Assembly: GCF_000442255.1 (NCBI RefSeq)
Contig: NZ_KE557285.1
Span: 6,306 to 70,305, forward strand
Source of the DNA: Salipiger mucosus DSM 16094
Lineage (GTDB): Bacteria > Pseudomonadota > Alphaproteobacteria > Rhodobacterales > Rhodobacteraceae
Direction of reading: 5' to 3'
Length of the DNA stretch: 64,000 nucleotides
Shown: piece after piece, positions 46,719 through 59,815 of the stretch
How the letters are laid out: each line of letters opens with the position of its first letter
Numbering within the stretch: position 1 is the first letter of the stretch
Notes under the pieces: generated by a model
Seen by the model: only the letters and a program-made list of their open reading frames with translations
What the model was told of the DNA's origin: nothing
Database searches by the model: none
Program-made: the position numbers and the translations under genes

Positions 46719-47261
46719 ATGACCGACCGCGCCTACGTTGTCGACGAAATGATCTCGGCCAAGTCCATCGCCGCCCGCGTCGAGGCGCTGGCCCGCGAAA
46801 TCGCGGCCGATTTCCGCGATACGGAGCAGCTGGTCGTCGTGGGTCTGCTGCGAGGCAGCTTCGTCTTCATCGCCGATCTCGTGCGCGAGCTGGATCTGCC
46901 CGTCGAGGTCGATTTCCTCGAGGCCTCCTCCTATGGCAACGCCATGGAAAGCAGCCGAGAGGTGCGCATCCTCAAGGACCTGCGCTCGCCCGTCGAGGGG
47001 CGCGACGTGCTGGTCGTGGAGGACATCGTGGACACCGGCCACACGCTGCATCACGTCATGGCGCTTCTGGCCTCGCGCCAGCCGCGCCGGCTGCGCTCGA
47101 TCGCGCTGCTCGACAAGCCGGTGCGGCGCGAGGTCGATCTCAAGGCCGACTGGACCGGCTTCGAGATCCCCGACGAGTTCGTCGTCGGCTACGGCATCGA
47201 TTTCGCGCAGCGCAACCGCAACCTGCCCTTCATCGGCAAGGTGCGCTTTACCGGGGAGTGA
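46719..47261 (+). CDS. hpt: Hypoxanthine phosphoribosyltransferase
   Basis: 180 residues. Purine salvage: hypoxanthine or guanine plus PRPP to IMP or GMP. The PRPP-binding signature is [14 protein letters not shown], near residues 95-108. [18 protein letters not shown] is the early loop, and [15 protein letters not shown] near the end is typical. AAGGGAAAGCGAA precedes the ATG. Confidence 0.96.
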   Translation: MTDRAYVVDEMISAKSIAARVEALAREIAADFRDTEQLVVVGLLRGSFVFIADLVRELDLPVEVDFLEASSYGNAMESSREVRILKDLRSPVEGRDVLVVEDIVDTGHTLHHVMALLASRQPRRLRSIALLDKPVRREVDLKADWTGFEIPDEFVVGYGIDFAQRNRNLPFIGKVRFTGE

Positions 47262-47265
47262 AGCG

Positions 47266-47451
47266 ATGGGTCCCACCTGGCTCCTGCGCATGGCGCGATG
47301 GGCGCGCAACCCGCCTTCGCCCGGACGGGTCAAGCTGGTGCTTGCCGTCGTCGGGATCTGCCTTGCGCTCTTCGCCGTGGAGCGCTGGGTCGGCTGGCCC
47401 GACGCCCTGTCGCCCGAGCGGGCCCGCCCGCCCATGCGCGTTTCGCCCTGA
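47266..47451 (+). CDS. Small single-pass membrane protein, unknown function
   Basis: 61 residues beginning 4 nt after the hpt stop. One hydrophobic helix (KLVLAVVGICLALFAV) is flanked by basic N-terminal (RMARWARNPPSPGRVK) and Pro/Arg-rich C-terminal parts. Codon use and the conserved look of such proteins downstream of hpt support it being real. No function is recognised. Confidence 0.6.
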   Translation: MGPTWLLRMARWARNPPSPGRVKLVLAVVGICLALFAVERWVGWPDALSPERARPPMRVSP

Positions 47452-47587
47452 TCCCGGGCCATTGACCGCCCACGCCAGGTCACATCTGCGCGAGCGCAGG
47501 CTCCGCGCCCGACGCTCTCAAGGCGCCAAACCTCCTTGTTTTCCTCGTGATGTGGCGTTCTGCCGCAGGCCTCCGCGGGCCCGCAGC

Positions 47588-47615
47588 CTCTGTCACCGGT
47601 GACGTTGTCACAGAG
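47588..47615. promoter_or_regulatory. Operator-like nested inverted repeat upstream of cytochrome c'
   Basis: CTCTGT (47588-47593) and ACAGAG (47610-47615) are inverted arms. Inside is the perfect 12-bp palindrome GTCACCGGTGAC (47592-47603). It is centred about 95 nt before the cytochrome c' start, in the 245-bp gap. It does not resemble an FNR box. Confidence 0.45.
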
Positions 47616-47696
47616 CCGGTCAGCGCCGAAGCTATCGTTGCCCCAGTGGGGGCGGACGCTACCCTTCGTTTTACCGAGCGACTCAAGGAGCCAGAC

Positions 47697-48155
47697 ATGA
47701 AGACCCTTCTGACGGCCATCGCGGCCACTGCCACCCTGACAGCCGGCGCCGCCGTGGCGCAGGACTACGGAGACCAGCTCAAGGCCCGGCAAGGCCAGTT
47801 CCGCATCCTCGCGATCAACCTCGGGATTCTGGGCGGCATGGCCAAGGGCGAGATCGACTACGATGCCGAGCGCGCGCAGATGGCCGCCGACAACCTCGTG
47901 GCCGTAACGAGCATCCAGCAGCAACCGCTCTGGCCGGAGGAGTCGGGCGAGATGAGCCTCGACGGCACGCGCGCCAAGGTCGAGATCTGGGACAACTGGG
48001 ATGATTTCGCGTCGAAATGGTCGGCCCTCGGCGAGGCGGCCGAGGTGATGGCCAGCGCCGCGGGCGAAGGTCAGGAAGCCATCGGCCCCGCACTCGGAGA
48101 GGTCGGCGGCGCCTGCAAGAGCTGCCACGACGACTACCGCGCCCCCGCGAACTGA
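47697..48155 (+). CDS. Cytochrome c'
   Basis: 152 residues with a cleavable signal peptide (ends AAVAQ, near residue 21). The heme c attachment motif is at the far C terminus, GGACKSCHDDYR, as in four-helix-bundle cytochromes c' (CycP). QLKARQGQFRILAINLGIL is the first helix. Periplasmic; cytochromes c' bind NO and help resist nitrosative stress. AAGGAG precedes the ATG. The diheme cytochrome c follows after 4 nt, and CcdA (21.7 kb) fits its maturation. Confidence 0.93.
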   Translation: MKTLLTAIAATATLTAGAAVAQDYGDQLKARQGQFRILAINLGILGGMAKGEIDYDAERAQMAADNLVAVTSIQQQPLWPEESGEMSLDGTRAKVEIWDNWDDFASKWSALGEAAEVMASAAGEGQEAIGPALGEVGGACKSCHDDYRAPAN

Positions 48156-48159
48156 GCCG

Positions 48160-49059
48160 ATGCGCAAGCTTCTGGGAACAGTTGCCCTGGCGGGGGTCGT
48201 CCTTGCCGGGGTCGGATGGTGGCTGACGGCGCCCGAGCCGTTGCCCGACGACACGCTTTCCGGGCTCGAAGGCGACGCGGCGCGCGGCGAGACGGTCTTC
48301 ACCGCCGCCGGTTGTGCCTCGTGCCACCACGCTCCCGAGGCCGAGGGCGACGACAAGCGCGTCCTTGCGGGGGGCCAGCGCTTTGCCTCGGAGTTCGGGA
48401 CCTTCCTTGCGCCCAACATCTCGCCGGACCCCGAGCACGGGATCGGTGCGTGGTCCCGCGACGACTTCGCCAATGCCGTGATGCGCGGGATCGACCCGGG
48501 CGGCGCGCATCTCTACCCGGCCTTCCCCTACACCGCCTATGCCCGCATGGAGCCGCAGGACCTGGCCGACCTCTGGGCCTTCATGCAGACCCTGCCCGAG
48601 GCGGACACGCCCTCGCAGCCGCACGAGGTGGGCTTTCCCTTCAACATCCGCCGCGCCGTGGGCGGCTGGAAGATGCTCTACTTTGGCCGCGACTGGGTCA
48701 TGTCCGGCGATCTCGACCCCCAAGAGACGCGTGGCCGCTACCTCGTCGAGGCACTGGCGCATTGCGGCGAATGTCACACGCCGCGCGACGCGCTCGGCGG
48801 GCTGGATACCTCGGCCTGGCTGACCGGCGCGCCCAATCCCAACGGGTCCGGCACGATCCCGCCGCTGACGCCCGGGGAGTTCGACTGGAGCGCGGGAGAC
48901 ATCGCCTACTACCTCGAGTCCGGCTTCACCCCCGACTACGACAGCGTCGGCGGCCACATGGCAGAGGTGGTCGACAACTTCTCGAAACTCCCGGCCGAGG
49001 ACCGCGAGGCGGTCGCGGCCTACGTGAAGTCGCTGCCCGAGGGCGGCGCGATGGAGTGA
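48160..49059 (+). CDS. Diheme cytochrome c
   Basis: 299 residues. An N-terminal signal/anchor ([19 protein letters not shown]) is followed by two cytochrome c domains, each with CxxCH: CASCHH near residue 52 and CGECHT near residue 203. Axial Met candidates are in each half. The layout is like the cytochrome subunits of alcohol/gluconate dehydrogenases, but no dehydrogenase is adjacent. It starts 4 nt after cytochrome c', so the two are co-expressed and may exchange electrons. Confidence 0.92.
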   Translation: MRKLLGTVALAGVVLAGVGWWLTAPEPLPDDTLSGLEGDAARGETVFTAAGCASCHHAPEAEGDDKRVLAGGQRFASEFGTFLAPNISPDPEHGIGAWSRDDFANAVMRGIDPGGAHLYPAFPYTAYARMEPQDLADLWAFMQTLPEADTPSQPHEVGFPFNIRRAVGGWKMLYFGRDWVMSGDLDPQETRGRYLVEALAHCGECHTPRDALGGLDTSAWLTGAPNPNGSGTIPPLTPGEFDWSAGDIAYYLESGFTPDYDSVGGHMAEVVDNFSKLPAEDREAVAAYVKSLPEGGAME

Positions 49060-49084
49060 GGCGCGGGCGGTCTTCCCGGCCGCC

Positions 49085-50113
49085 CTAGCCCGCCTTGCGC
49101 AGCTCCGGCGCCACCTTGGTGCCCAGCACCTCGATCGCCTTGAGCATCTCGGCATGCTCGATGACGCCGATGGCCATCTGGATCGTCACCCGGTCGAAGC
49201 CGAGATCCTCGCGCAGCCCGAGGATCTTGTCGACGATCTGAGCCGGCGAGCCCACGAACATCGCGCCCTCCGGGCCCATGCCCGCGTCGAACTGCGCCCG
49301 GCTCTGCGGCCCCCAGCCGCGCTCGCGCCCGATCTGGTCCATGACCTGCTTCTGCGCCGGAAAGAAAACGTCGGCGGCGCGTTTCCCGTTCTCGCCCACG
49401 AAACCGTGCACGTTCAGCGAGACGCGTGCCGTGTCGGCGTGGCCGGCCTGGCCCGCGGCCCTGCGGTAGAGGTCGGCCAGCGGCGCAAAGCGGCGCGGCT
49501 CGCCTCCGATGATCGCCAGCGCCAGCGGTCGCCCCAGCGCGCCCGCACGCACCATGCTCTGCGGCGAGCCACCCGCGGCGATCCAGATCGGCAGATTCCC
49601 GCCCGCGGGCCGCGGGTAGACACCCTGCCCCGCGACCTTGGGCGTGAACCGCGTGCCCTTCCAGGTCAGCCGTTCGCCCTTGTCGATCTCGAGCAGCATG
49701 GCCAGTTTCTCGTCGAAGAGCGCGTCGTAGTCCTGCAGGTCGTAACCGAACAGCGGGAAGCTCTCGATGAAGCTGCCGCGCCCGACCATCAGTTCGGCGC
49801 GCCCGCCCGTGAGATTGTCCAGCGTCGCGAACTGCTGGTAGACGCGGATCGGATCGTCCGAGCTGAGCACGCTCACCGCCGAGCTGAGCTTGATGTTGCG
49901 CGTCGTGCGCGCCGCGCCCGCAAGCGCCGTCGCGGGCGAGGTGATGGCATAGTTCGGCCGGTGATGCTCGCCCAGCCCGAAGACATCCAGCCCGACCTGG
50001 TCGGCCAGCTCGATCTCCTCCATCAGGTTGGCAAGGCGCGTCTGCGCGTCGACCTGCTCGCCCGTGACAGGGTTGGTGCCGACGTCGCCGAACGTGTAAA
50101 GGCCGATTTCCAT
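49085..50113 (-). CDS. LLM-class flavin-dependent oxidoreductase
   Basis: 342 residues from [20 protein letters not shown], with GGGGACC upstream. Luciferase-like (bacterial luciferase alpha) TIM barrel: [56 protein letters not shown]. It uses FMN or F420-like flavin; the substrate is unknown. It is convergent with the cytochrome genes and divergent from trmFO. Confidence 0.9.
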   Translation of the reverse strand: MEIGLYTFGDVGTNPVTGEQVDAQTRLANLMEEIELADQVGLDVFGLGEHHRPNYAITSPATALAGAARTTRNIKLSSAVSVLSSDDPIRVYQQFATLDNLTGGRAELMVGRGSFIESFPLFGYDLQDYDALFDEKLAMLLEIDKGERLTWKGTRFTPKVAGQGVYPRPAGGNLPIWIAAGGSPQSMVRAGALGRPLALAIIGGEPRRFAPLADLYRRAAGQAGHADTARVSLNVHGFVGENGKRAADVFFPAQKQVMDQIGRERGWGPQSRAQFDAGMGPEGAMFVGSPAQIVDKILGLREDLGFDRVTIQMAIGVIEHAEMLKAIEVLGTKVAPELRKAG

Positions 50114-50248
50114 GGCAGAGGTCCCCTTTTGGCGGTGCATTCTCCAGCCCAGTTAGACAGGCAAGGCCACGCGCGACAGGGCCCTGCGCGCACATCGCCT
50201 GTGCATCCCCTCTTAACTTGGGCGCCCGGATCGCCTATCTGCCCTCAC

Positions 50249-51604
50249 ATGACAGAGACATTGCATATCGTCGGCGGCGGCATGGCCGGATCCGAGGCCG
50301 CCTGGCAGGCCGCAGAGGCGGGCGTGCCCGTGGTGATCCACGAGATGCGCCCGAAGGTCGAAACCTTCGCGCACCGGACCGGCAACCTCGCCGAGATGGT
50401 CTGCTCGAACTCCTTCCGGTCGGACGACCACGAGCAGAACGCGGTGGGCCTTCTGCACTGGGAGATGCTGCAGGCCGGCAGCCTTGTCATGCGCAGCGCC
50501 TACGACCACCGCCTTCCCGCCGGCGGTGCGCTGGCGGTCGACCGCGATCCCTTCTCCGAGGCGGTGACCGACAGGTTGAGAGCGCATCCCAACATCACGA
50601 TTTCCAACGAGGAAATCGACACGCTCCCCGACGACGGCCGCTGGATCTTCGCCACCGGCCCGCTCACCTCCGAGGGGCTGGGCAAGTCCATCGCCACCGA
50701 GACCGGCGCCGACGCGCTGGCCTTCTTCGACGCCATCGCGCCCATCGTCTATGCCGAGACCATCGACATGGACACCGCCTGGCGTCAGTCGCGCTACGAC
50801 AAGGGCGAGACCGAGGACGAGCGCAAGGCCTACATCAACTGCCCGATGACGCGCGACGAGTACGAGGCCTTCATCGATGCGCTGCTCGCCGCCGACAAGA
50901 CCGAGTTCCACGAGGGCGAGACCGCCGGCTACTTCGACGGCTGCCTGCCGATCGAGGTCATGGCCGAGCGCGGCCGCGAGACCCTGCGCCACGGCCCGAT
51001 GAAGCCGGTGGGCCTCACCAACCCGCATCAGCCCGACGTGAAGCCCTGGGCGGTGGTCCAGCTGCGCCGCGACAACGCGCTGGGGACGCTCTACAACATC
51101 GTGGGCTTCCAGACCAAGATGAAGTACGGCGCCCAAGCTTCTGTTTTCCGGATGATTCCCGGCCTTCAGGACGCGAAGTTCGCACGCCTCGGCGGGATCC
51201 ACCGGAACACTTTCCTGAACTCTCCCACGCTGCTCGACGACCAGATGCGCCTGCGCAGCCGACCCAACGTGCGCTTTGCCGGCCAGATCACCGGCGTCGA
51301 GGGCTACGTCGAATCCGCCGCCATGGGCCTCGCCTCGGGCCGGATGGCCGCGGCCGAGATCCTCGGCCGCCCGGTCCCCGCGATCCCGCAGGACACGGCC
51401 CACGGCGCGCTCATCCACCACATCACAGGCGGGGCCGAGGCAAAGACCTTCCAGCCGATGAACGTGAACTTCGGCCTCTTCCGCCCGGTCGAGGGGCTCA
51501 AGGGCGGCCGCCGCGGCCGCCGCGACCGCTACAAGGCCTATACCGACCGCGCCAAGGCGGCCTGGTCCGACTGGCTCACCGCGCAGGAGGCGCAACCGGC
51601 ATGA
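50249..51604 (+). CDS. trmFO: Folate-dependent tRNA (uracil-54-C5)-methyltransferase TrmFO
   Basis: 451 residues. The FAD-binding start is [19 protein letters not shown]. The catalytic Cys is in [11 protein letters not shown]. Other signatures are [16 protein letters not shown] and [20 protein letters not shown]. It makes ribothymidine at tRNA position 54 using methylene-tetrahydrofolate. It overlaps the YqaE-like gene by 4 bp. CTTAAC upstream is an isolated half-site only. Confidence 0.96.
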   Translation: MTETLHIVGGGMAGSEAAWQAAEAGVPVVIHEMRPKVETFAHRTGNLAEMVCSNSFRSDDHEQNAVGLLHWEMLQAGSLVMRSAYDHRLPAGGALAVDRDPFSEAVTDRLRAHPNITISNEEIDTLPDDGRWIFATGPLTSEGLGKSIATETGADALAFFDAIAPIVYAETIDMDTAWRQSRYDKGETEDERKAYINCPMTRDEYEAFIDALLAADKTEFHEGETAGYFDGCLPIEVMAERGRETLRHGPMKPVGLTNPHQPDVKPWAVVQLRRDNALGTLYNIVGFQTKMKYGAQASVFRMIPGLQDAKFARLGGIHRNTFLNSPTLLDDQMRLRSRPNVRFAGQITGVEGYVESAAMGLASGRMAAAEILGRPVPAIPQDTAHGALIHHITGGAEAKTFQPMNVNFGLFRPVEGLKGGRRGRRDRYKAYTDRAKAAWSDWLTAQEAQPA

Positions 51605-51822
51605 ACTACGTCCTCGCCCTCTTCCTGCCCCCGCTCTCGATCCTCTTCACGGGCCGGATCATCCTGTCGATCGTGGTGCTCTTCATCTGGATCCCGGCGA
51701 TCCTCTTCACCGGCGGCCTCACGCACCCGATGTTCATCCTGCTCGCCTGGGTGCTGATCTACCAGTCCGGCGAAGAGCGGCGCACGCGCCGCCTCGAACG
51801 CAGCTACCGCCGCGACGACTAG
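51601..51822 (+). CDS. Small hydrophobic YqaE/Pmp3-like membrane protein
   Basis: 73 residues, overlapping the trmFO stop (ATGA). Two membrane helices ([21 protein letters not shown] and [25 protein letters not shown]) and a basic tail ([14 protein letters not shown]). The LPPLSI start resembles the Pmp3/YqaE stress family, but the match is partial. It is followed after 7 nt by gluQ. Confidence 0.6.
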   Translation: MNYVLALFLPPLSILFTGRIILSIVVLFIWIPAILFTGGLTHPMFILLAWVLIYQSGEERRTRRLERSYRRDD

Positions 51823-51829
51823 GCCGCCC

Positions 51830-52696
51830 TTGCGCACCCGCTTCGCGCCTTCGCCCACGGGCCCGCTGCACCTGGGCCACGCCTACTCGGCACTGCTCGC
51901 CCACGACATGGCGCGCGCCGCCGGCGGCACCTTCCTGCTGCGGATCGAGGACATCGACCGCACCCGCGCCCGCGACCACTGGGAGGCGCAGATATACGAG
52001 GACCTGCACTGGCTGGGCATCGACTGGGACGAGCCGCCCCTGCGCCAGTCCGACCGCATCTCCGCCTACGAGGCCGCGCTCGACAGCCTCTGGCAGCGCG
52101 AACTGATCTACCCCTGCCACTGCTCCCGGCGCGACATCGCCGCCGCCGCCTCGGCCCCGCAGGAAGGCGCCGAGCCCACGGTTGGCCCCGATGGCCTCGT
52201 CTACCCCGGCACCTGCCGCGCGTTGCTCGCCCCCGGCTACGGCGCGACGCCCCGCCCGGGCGGCACCGCGCTGCGCCTGAACATGGCCCGCGCCCTGGAG
52301 GCACTGCCGGAGATCGCCTTCGAGGAAACCGGCGCCGGCCCCGAGGGCGAGGCCGGCCGCATCGTGACGTCCCGCCAGCAGTTGACCGAGACCATCGGCG
52401 ACGTCGTGCTCTCACGCCGCGACTTCACCGGCTCCTACCACCTCTCCGTGGTCCTCGACGACGCGCAGCAGGGCATCACCCACGTCGTCCGCGGGCAGGA
52501 CCTCTTCAGCGCCACGCCAATCCACGTCGTGCTGCAGCACATTCTGAACCTGCCGCACCCGCAATACCACCACCACCGCCTGATCCGCGACGAGACCGGC
52601 CGCCGCCTCGCCAAGCGCGACGACGCCCGCGCCATCGCCACCTACCGCACCGAAGGTAGATCCCCGCCCGACATCCGCGCCATGGTCGGGCTCTGA
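51830..52696 (+). CDS. gluQ: Glutamyl-Q tRNA(Asp) synthetase
   Basis: 288 residues from a TTG (LRTRFAPSPTGPLHLGHAYS, read as Met). It is a GluRS catalytic-domain paralogue without an anticodon-binding domain, which attaches Glu to queuosine-34 of tRNA-Asp. The HIGH motif is LHLGHAY. The zinc Cys set includes CHCSRRDI and YPGTC. The KMSKS equivalent is LAKRDDARAI. No ATG lies nearer than the family start, so TTG is favoured. Confidence 0.92.
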   Translation: MRTRFAPSPTGPLHLGHAYSALLAHDMARAAGGTFLLRIEDIDRTRARDHWEAQIYEDLHWLGIDWDEPPLRQSDRISAYEAALDSLWQRELIYPCHCSRRDIAAAASAPQEGAEPTVGPDGLVYPGTCRALLAPGYGATPRPGGTALRLNMARALEALPEIAFEETGAGPEGEAGRIVTSRQQLTETIGDVVLSRRDFTGSYHLSVVLDDAQQGITHVVRGQDLFSATPIHVVLQHILNLPHPQYHHHRLIRDETGRRLAKRDDARAIATYRTEGRSPPDIRAMVGL

Positions 52697-52709
52697 CCCG
52701 CGCCCCGCT

Positions 52710-52732
52710 CTTCTTCTTGTTCCAAATACGCA
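52710..52732 (+). repeat. Dispersed intergenic motif, copy C
   Basis: Identical 23 bp to copies at 12620 and 17964, 14 nt after the gluQ stop and again in the sense of the preceding gene. It is followed by AATCACGCC, as in copy B. Confidence 0.85.
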
Positions 52733-52783
52733 ATCACGCCGCCTGCCGCACGGCCCACCGCCGGCGGCTCCCGGCGCCGCGCT

Positions 52784-53146
52784 TCAGTCCGCCATCGGCG
52801 CCATGATCTCGACCTCTGCGCCCTCGCGCACCGCGCGATAGAAGCAGGAGCGCCGGTTGGTGTGACAGGCCGGCCCCGCCTGGCGCACGAGCGCCAGCAG
52901 GCAGTCGCGGTCGCAGTCGAGCCTCAGGTCGACCAGCTCCTGCAGGTGCCCGGAACTCTCGCCCTTGACCCAGAAGGCCTGCCGCGAGCGCGACCAGTAG
53001 GTCACGCGGCCCGTCTCCAGCGTGCGGGCAACCGACTCGGCCGACATCCAGGCCATCATCAGCACCTCGCCGGTCTCGGCCTCCTGCGCGATGCAGGGGA
53101 TGAGGCCCCGGTCGTCATAGACCAAGGTCGCGGGATCGAAAGACAT
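52784..53146 (-). CDS. hisI: Phosphoribosyl-AMP cyclohydrolase
   Basis: 120 residues from MSFDPATLVYDDRGL. Third step of histidine synthesis. The magnesium site is DLRLDCDRDCLLALV and the zinc ligands are in that segment and GPACHTNRRSCFY. The single-domain form, without HisE, is usual here. It is convergent with gluQ and divergent from the Fe-S scaffold gene. Confidence 0.95.
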   Translation of the reverse strand: MSFDPATLVYDDRGLIPCIAQEAETGEVLMMAWMSAESVARTLETGRVTYWSRSRQAFWVKGESSGHLQELVDLRLDCDRDCLLALVRQAGPACHTNRRSCFYRAVREGAEVEIMAPMAD

Positions 53147-53213
53147 GCAGAAAACCCTTTTGCAGAACGCCGGTCCGCCCCTATCTATGGGGAGGAACCG
53201 GGAAGGAAAAGCC

Positions 53214-53666
53214 ATGTCGGCCGAACAGGACCTCATCAAGCTCTACTCGTCGCGCATTCTTGCGCTCGCGGCCGATATTCCGCGAACCGAGCGGCTCGAG
53301 GCACCGGATGCCACCGTCAAGAAGCGCTCGCCGCTCTGCGGCTCGACCGTGACCGTCGACATCCGCATGGAGGACGGCAAGGTCGCCGACTACGGGCAGG
53401 ACGTGAAGGCCTGCGCGCTCGGCCAGGCCGCGGCGGCCGTGGTGGGCGGCGCCATCGTGGGCTGCACTCCCGACGAGATTGCCCAGGCCCGGGACGCCCT
53501 GCGCGCCATGCTCAAGCACGACGGCCCCACGCCGCCCGCGCCCTTCGACGGGCTCGAGGTGCTGCGCCCGGCACAGGCCTACAAGAACCGCCACGCCTCG
53601 ATCATGCTCGCGCTCGAGGCCTCGGCCGAGGCCGCCGACCAGGCCCGCGCCGCGCAGAGCGCCTGA
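53214..53666 (+). CDS. IscU/SufU-like iron-sulfur scaffold protein
   Basis: 150 residues. NifU-N/IscU fold: LYSSRILALAADIPRTERL, PLCGSTVTVDI with C42, and DVKACALGQAAAAVVGG with C67. A third Cys (C84) is in GCTPDEIA. The position of the last IscU ligand reads KNRHASIML and lacks Cys, so this is the variant group common in Rhodobacteraceae rather than canonical IscU. GGAAGG precedes the start. Target proteins unknown. Confidence 0.85.
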   Translation: MSAEQDLIKLYSSRILALAADIPRTERLEAPDATVKKRSPLCGSTVTVDIRMEDGKVADYGQDVKACALGQAAAAVVGGAIVGCTPDEIAQARDALRAMLKHDGPTPPAPFDGLEVLRPAQAYKNRHASIMLALEASAEAADQARAAQSA

Positions 53667-53701
53667 GCCTCCCCCGCTCCGAGACACCCGGACAAGAAAA
53701 A

Positions 53702-53730
53702 ACCGCCGCGCTCCGATGGGACGCGGCGGT
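53702..53730. terminator. Bidirectional terminator, stronger on the minus strand
   Basis: ACCGCCGCG-N11-CGCGGCGGT, 9-bp stem. On the minus strand it runs into TTTTTTCTTG, a classical U-tract; on the plus strand CAGTTTG follows. It lies between the Fe-S scaffold gene (plus) and the 39-codon gene (minus). Confidence 0.88.
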
Positions 53731-53865
53731 CAGTTTGCGTCGGTCGGGGTCCGGGGGCTCCGGCCCGTGTCCGGGATCAGGCAGACCGGACGGGGGACAG
53801 GCAGTTACGGGCAGCGCATCGGGGACAGATGATGCGGGAGGCCGGGACCGGGACGCAGGCAGAAT

Positions 53866-53985
53866 TCAAAGAACGGGCAGGTGCAGCGCCCCAACAAGGA
53901 TGACCACGAGCGCGGTGGCGCCCAGCATGTCCTGAACAAGCGTCGGCTGGGACCGGCGAAGGGCGGTGCGGATCGTCTGGTACAT
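53866..53985 (-). CDS. 39-residue single-pass membrane micro-protein under LexA- and CtrA-type boxes
   Basis: Begins MYQTIRTALRRSQPT and ends HLPVL. A basic amphipathic N terminus (about 15 residues, four Arg) leads into LVQDMLG and one hydrophobic helix (ATALVVILVGAL). GGGAAG lies 7 nt before the ATG. 136 nt beyond the stop a minus-strand terminator ends the transcript, and the AT-rich upstream region holds two abutting 15-bp boxes, so this is a complete small transcription unit. It is downstream of recG on the same strand (141-nt gap). By size, topology and SOS-type box it resembles SidA, the 29-residue SOS-induced division inhibitor of Caulobacter, although the sequences are not obviously similar. 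Function is inferred only. Confidence 0.7.
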   Translation of the reverse strand: MYQTIRTALRRSQPTLVQDMLGATALVVILVGALHLPVL

Positions 53986-54033
53986 GGCGGTCTTCCCTGT
54001 TGTGCGCTTCGTTGCCACTTTGTTCTCATACCA

Positions 54034-54048
54034 TTAACCCTGTGTAAA
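54034..54048 (-). promoter_or_regulatory. CtrA-box-like site upstream of the micro-protein
   Basis: On the minus strand it reads TTTACACAGGGTTAA, matching TTAA-N7-TTAA at 7 of 8 positions. The TTAA ends 48 nt before the start codon. Orientation and distance equal those at sciP and nearly equal those at ctrA in this window. Confidence 0.5.
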
Positions 54049-54063
54049 GAACTTTTTAAGAAC
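54049..54063 (-). promoter_or_regulatory. LexA (SOS) box upstream of the micro-protein
   Basis: GAACTTTTTAAGAAC matches GAAC-N7-GAAC exactly (GTTC-N7-GTTC on the coding strand), the alphaproteobacterial LexA target. It abuts the CtrA-like box with no gap. A third GAAC follows at 54070 with a 6-base spacer. Confidence 0.6.
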
Positions 54064-54126
54064 ATTTGCGAACACAAAGGGACGAGGCGGTCCCATCCTA
54101 TCGGTCGGACGTTCCCCGACGTTCCC

Positions 54127-58491
<4,365 letters not shown>

Positions 58492-58543
58492 TCACGCCTC
58501 TGCGGCCAAGGGATAGGCCGGGAACCGGGCGGCGTCCAGCAGC

Positions 58544-59260
58544 TCAGCCGTTGGCCGCGATGGCCGGCGGTTCACCCGCGCGGGGCTCGGGATCGCGCAG
58601 CACGTAGCCGCGGCCCCAGACCGTCTCGATGTGGGTCTCGTCGCCCGTCGCCTCGGAGAGTTTCTTGCGAAGCTTGCAGATGAAGACGTCGATGATCTTG
58701 AGCTCGGGCTCGTCCATGCCGCCGTAGAGATGATTGAGGAACATCTCCTTGGTCAGGGTCGTGCCCTTGCGCAGGCTCAGCAGCTCGAGCATCTGGTATT
58801 CCTTGCCGGTCAGATGCACTGGCTTGCCCGCGACCTCGACCGTCTTGGCATCGAGGTTGACCGAGATCTTGCCGGTCCGGATGACCGACTGCGAGTGCCC
58901 CTTGGACCGCCGGATGATGGCATGGATCCGCGCCACCAGTTCGTCGCGGTGGAACGGCTTGGTCAGGTAGTCGTCGGCACCGAAGCCGAAGCCCTTGATC
59001 TTGCTTTCGGTATCGTCGGCACCGGTAAGGATCAGGATCGGCGTGCTGACCCGTGCCATCCGCAGCTGGCGCAGCACCTCGTGTCCGGTCATGTCGGGCA
59101 GGTTGAGATCGAGCAGGATCAAGTCGTAATCGTAGAGCTTCGCCAGGTCGATGCCCTCTTCGCCCGCGTCGGTGGCGTAGACGTTGAGGTTGGCGTGGGT
59201 CAGCATCAATTCGATGCTCTTCGACGTGGTCGGATCATCTTCAACCAGAAGGATTCGCAT
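58544..59260 (-). CDS. ctrA: Cell-cycle response regulator CtrA
   Basis: 238 residues. OmpR-type: receiver with phospho-acceptor D51 ([14 protein letters not shown]) and a winged helix ([20 protein letters not shown], then [20 protein letters not shown]), the near-invariant CtrA recognition region. In Rhodobacteraceae CtrA, fed by CckA-ChpT, controls motility, gene transfer agent and related genes and is not always essential. A CtrA-like box 50 nt upstream suggests autoregulation. The divergent-function partner sciP is the next gene upstream. Confidence 0.97.
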   Translation of the reverse strand: MRILLVEDDPTTSKSIELMLTHANLNVYATDAGEEGIDLAKLYDYDLILLDLNLPDMTGHEVLRQLRMARVSTPILILTGADDTESKIKGFGFGADDYLTKPFHRDELVARIHAIIRRSKGHSQSVIRTGKISVNLDAKTVEVAGKPVHLTGKEYQMLELLSLRKGTTLTKEMFLNHLYGGMDEPELKIIDVFICKLRKKLSEATGDETHIETVWGRGYVLRDPEPRAGEPPAIAANG

Positions 59261-59310
59261 GTACCGTCTCCACTATTCCACTTGTCTCACGCGACCCTGT
59301 CGGAAATTAG

Positions 59311-59325
59311 TTAATGCTTCTTTAC
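59311..59325 (-). promoter_or_regulatory. CtrA-box-like site upstream of ctrA
   Basis: TTAATGCTTCTTTAC on the plus strand; on the coding strand GTAAAGAAGCATTAA, a 7-of-8 match to TTAA-N7-TTAA. The TTAA ends 50 nt before the ctrA start. Confidence 0.6.
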
Positions 59326-59400
59326 CGCAGCCAAGGCAACGCAAACTTCAACCGTCGATTGCTTTTTCAGGACCGCGCGACCCGATGGAATACGGCCGCA

Positions 59401-59691
59401 TCAGGCGTCGTCCCCGTGGTCGCGAAAGCGCTGCACCAGCGTGGCCTTCAGCGCCTCCTCGCCGTGGGCGGCGACGGCGCGCATCCATTCGCCCAGTTCC
59501 TCGGCGCTGAGCTTGTAGCGGTCGCGCGCCTGCTCGTCGCTGAGCAGTCCGTAGCGGACCGCCTTGACCACCGCCGCCTTGCGCGACGCGACCCAGCGGC
59601 GGGTGTCCACCGGAGGAAGGTCCGCGCGCGTCATCACCGTACCGTCCGGCAGGGTGATGGCGCGCGGCCCGTCGACTTTCTTGAGATACAT
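59401..59691 (-). CDS. sciP: CtrA inhibitor SciP (DUF1153)
   Basis: 96 residues: VDGPRAITLPDGTVMTRADL, PPVDTRRWVASRKAAVVKAV, RYGLLSDEQARDRYKLSAEE. This is the helix-turn-helix SciP family, which binds CtrA and blocks its recruitment of RNA polymerase in Caulobacter. The start at MYLKKVDG fits. It lies 140 nt upstream of ctrA on the same strand, so activator and inhibitor are neighbours. A CtrA-like box 48 nt before its start would close a negative feedback loop. Confidence 0.92.
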   Translation of the reverse strand: MYLKKVDGPRAITLPDGTVMTRADLPPVDTRRWVASRKAAVVKAVRYGLLSDEQARDRYKLSAEELGEWMRAVAAHGEEALKATLVQRFRDHGDDA

Positions 59692-59739
59692 CGTCGTCGT
59701 CCCAATCTTCCCGATCGGGACGGTTCTGCCCGCCGCGTT

Positions 59740-59754
59740 TTAACAGCGCCTGAA
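59740..59754 (-). promoter_or_regulatory. CtrA-box-like site upstream of sciP
   Basis: TTAACAGCGCCTGAA on the plus strand (coding strand TTCAGGCGCTGTTAA), matching TTAA-N7-TTAA at 7 of 8 positions. The TTAA ends 48 nt before sciP. Confidence 0.5.
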
Positions 59755-59762
59755 GGCTGCCC

Positions 59763-59790
59763 TTGAGAGTGCGTCGCATTTTCCTATATT
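59763..59790 (+). promoter_or_regulatory. Putative mnmA promoter
   Basis: TTGAGA (59763-59768), a 16-bp spacer and TATATT (59785-59790), 25 nt before the ATG, which is itself preceded by AAGGAG. Confidence 0.65.
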
Positions 59791-59815
59791 CCGGCCAGAT
59801 TCCAAGGAGAGTCGC

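Noticed and set aside
50210-50222. CTTAAC upstream of trmFO as a CtrA site
   Set aside because: Only one half-site; the base 7 positions on reads GCCC, so there is no second TTAA.
54111-54124. GTTC-N6-GTTC near the recG stop as a LexA box
   Set aside because: The spacer is 6, not 7, and it overlaps the 3' end of recG with no gene start nearby in that orientation.
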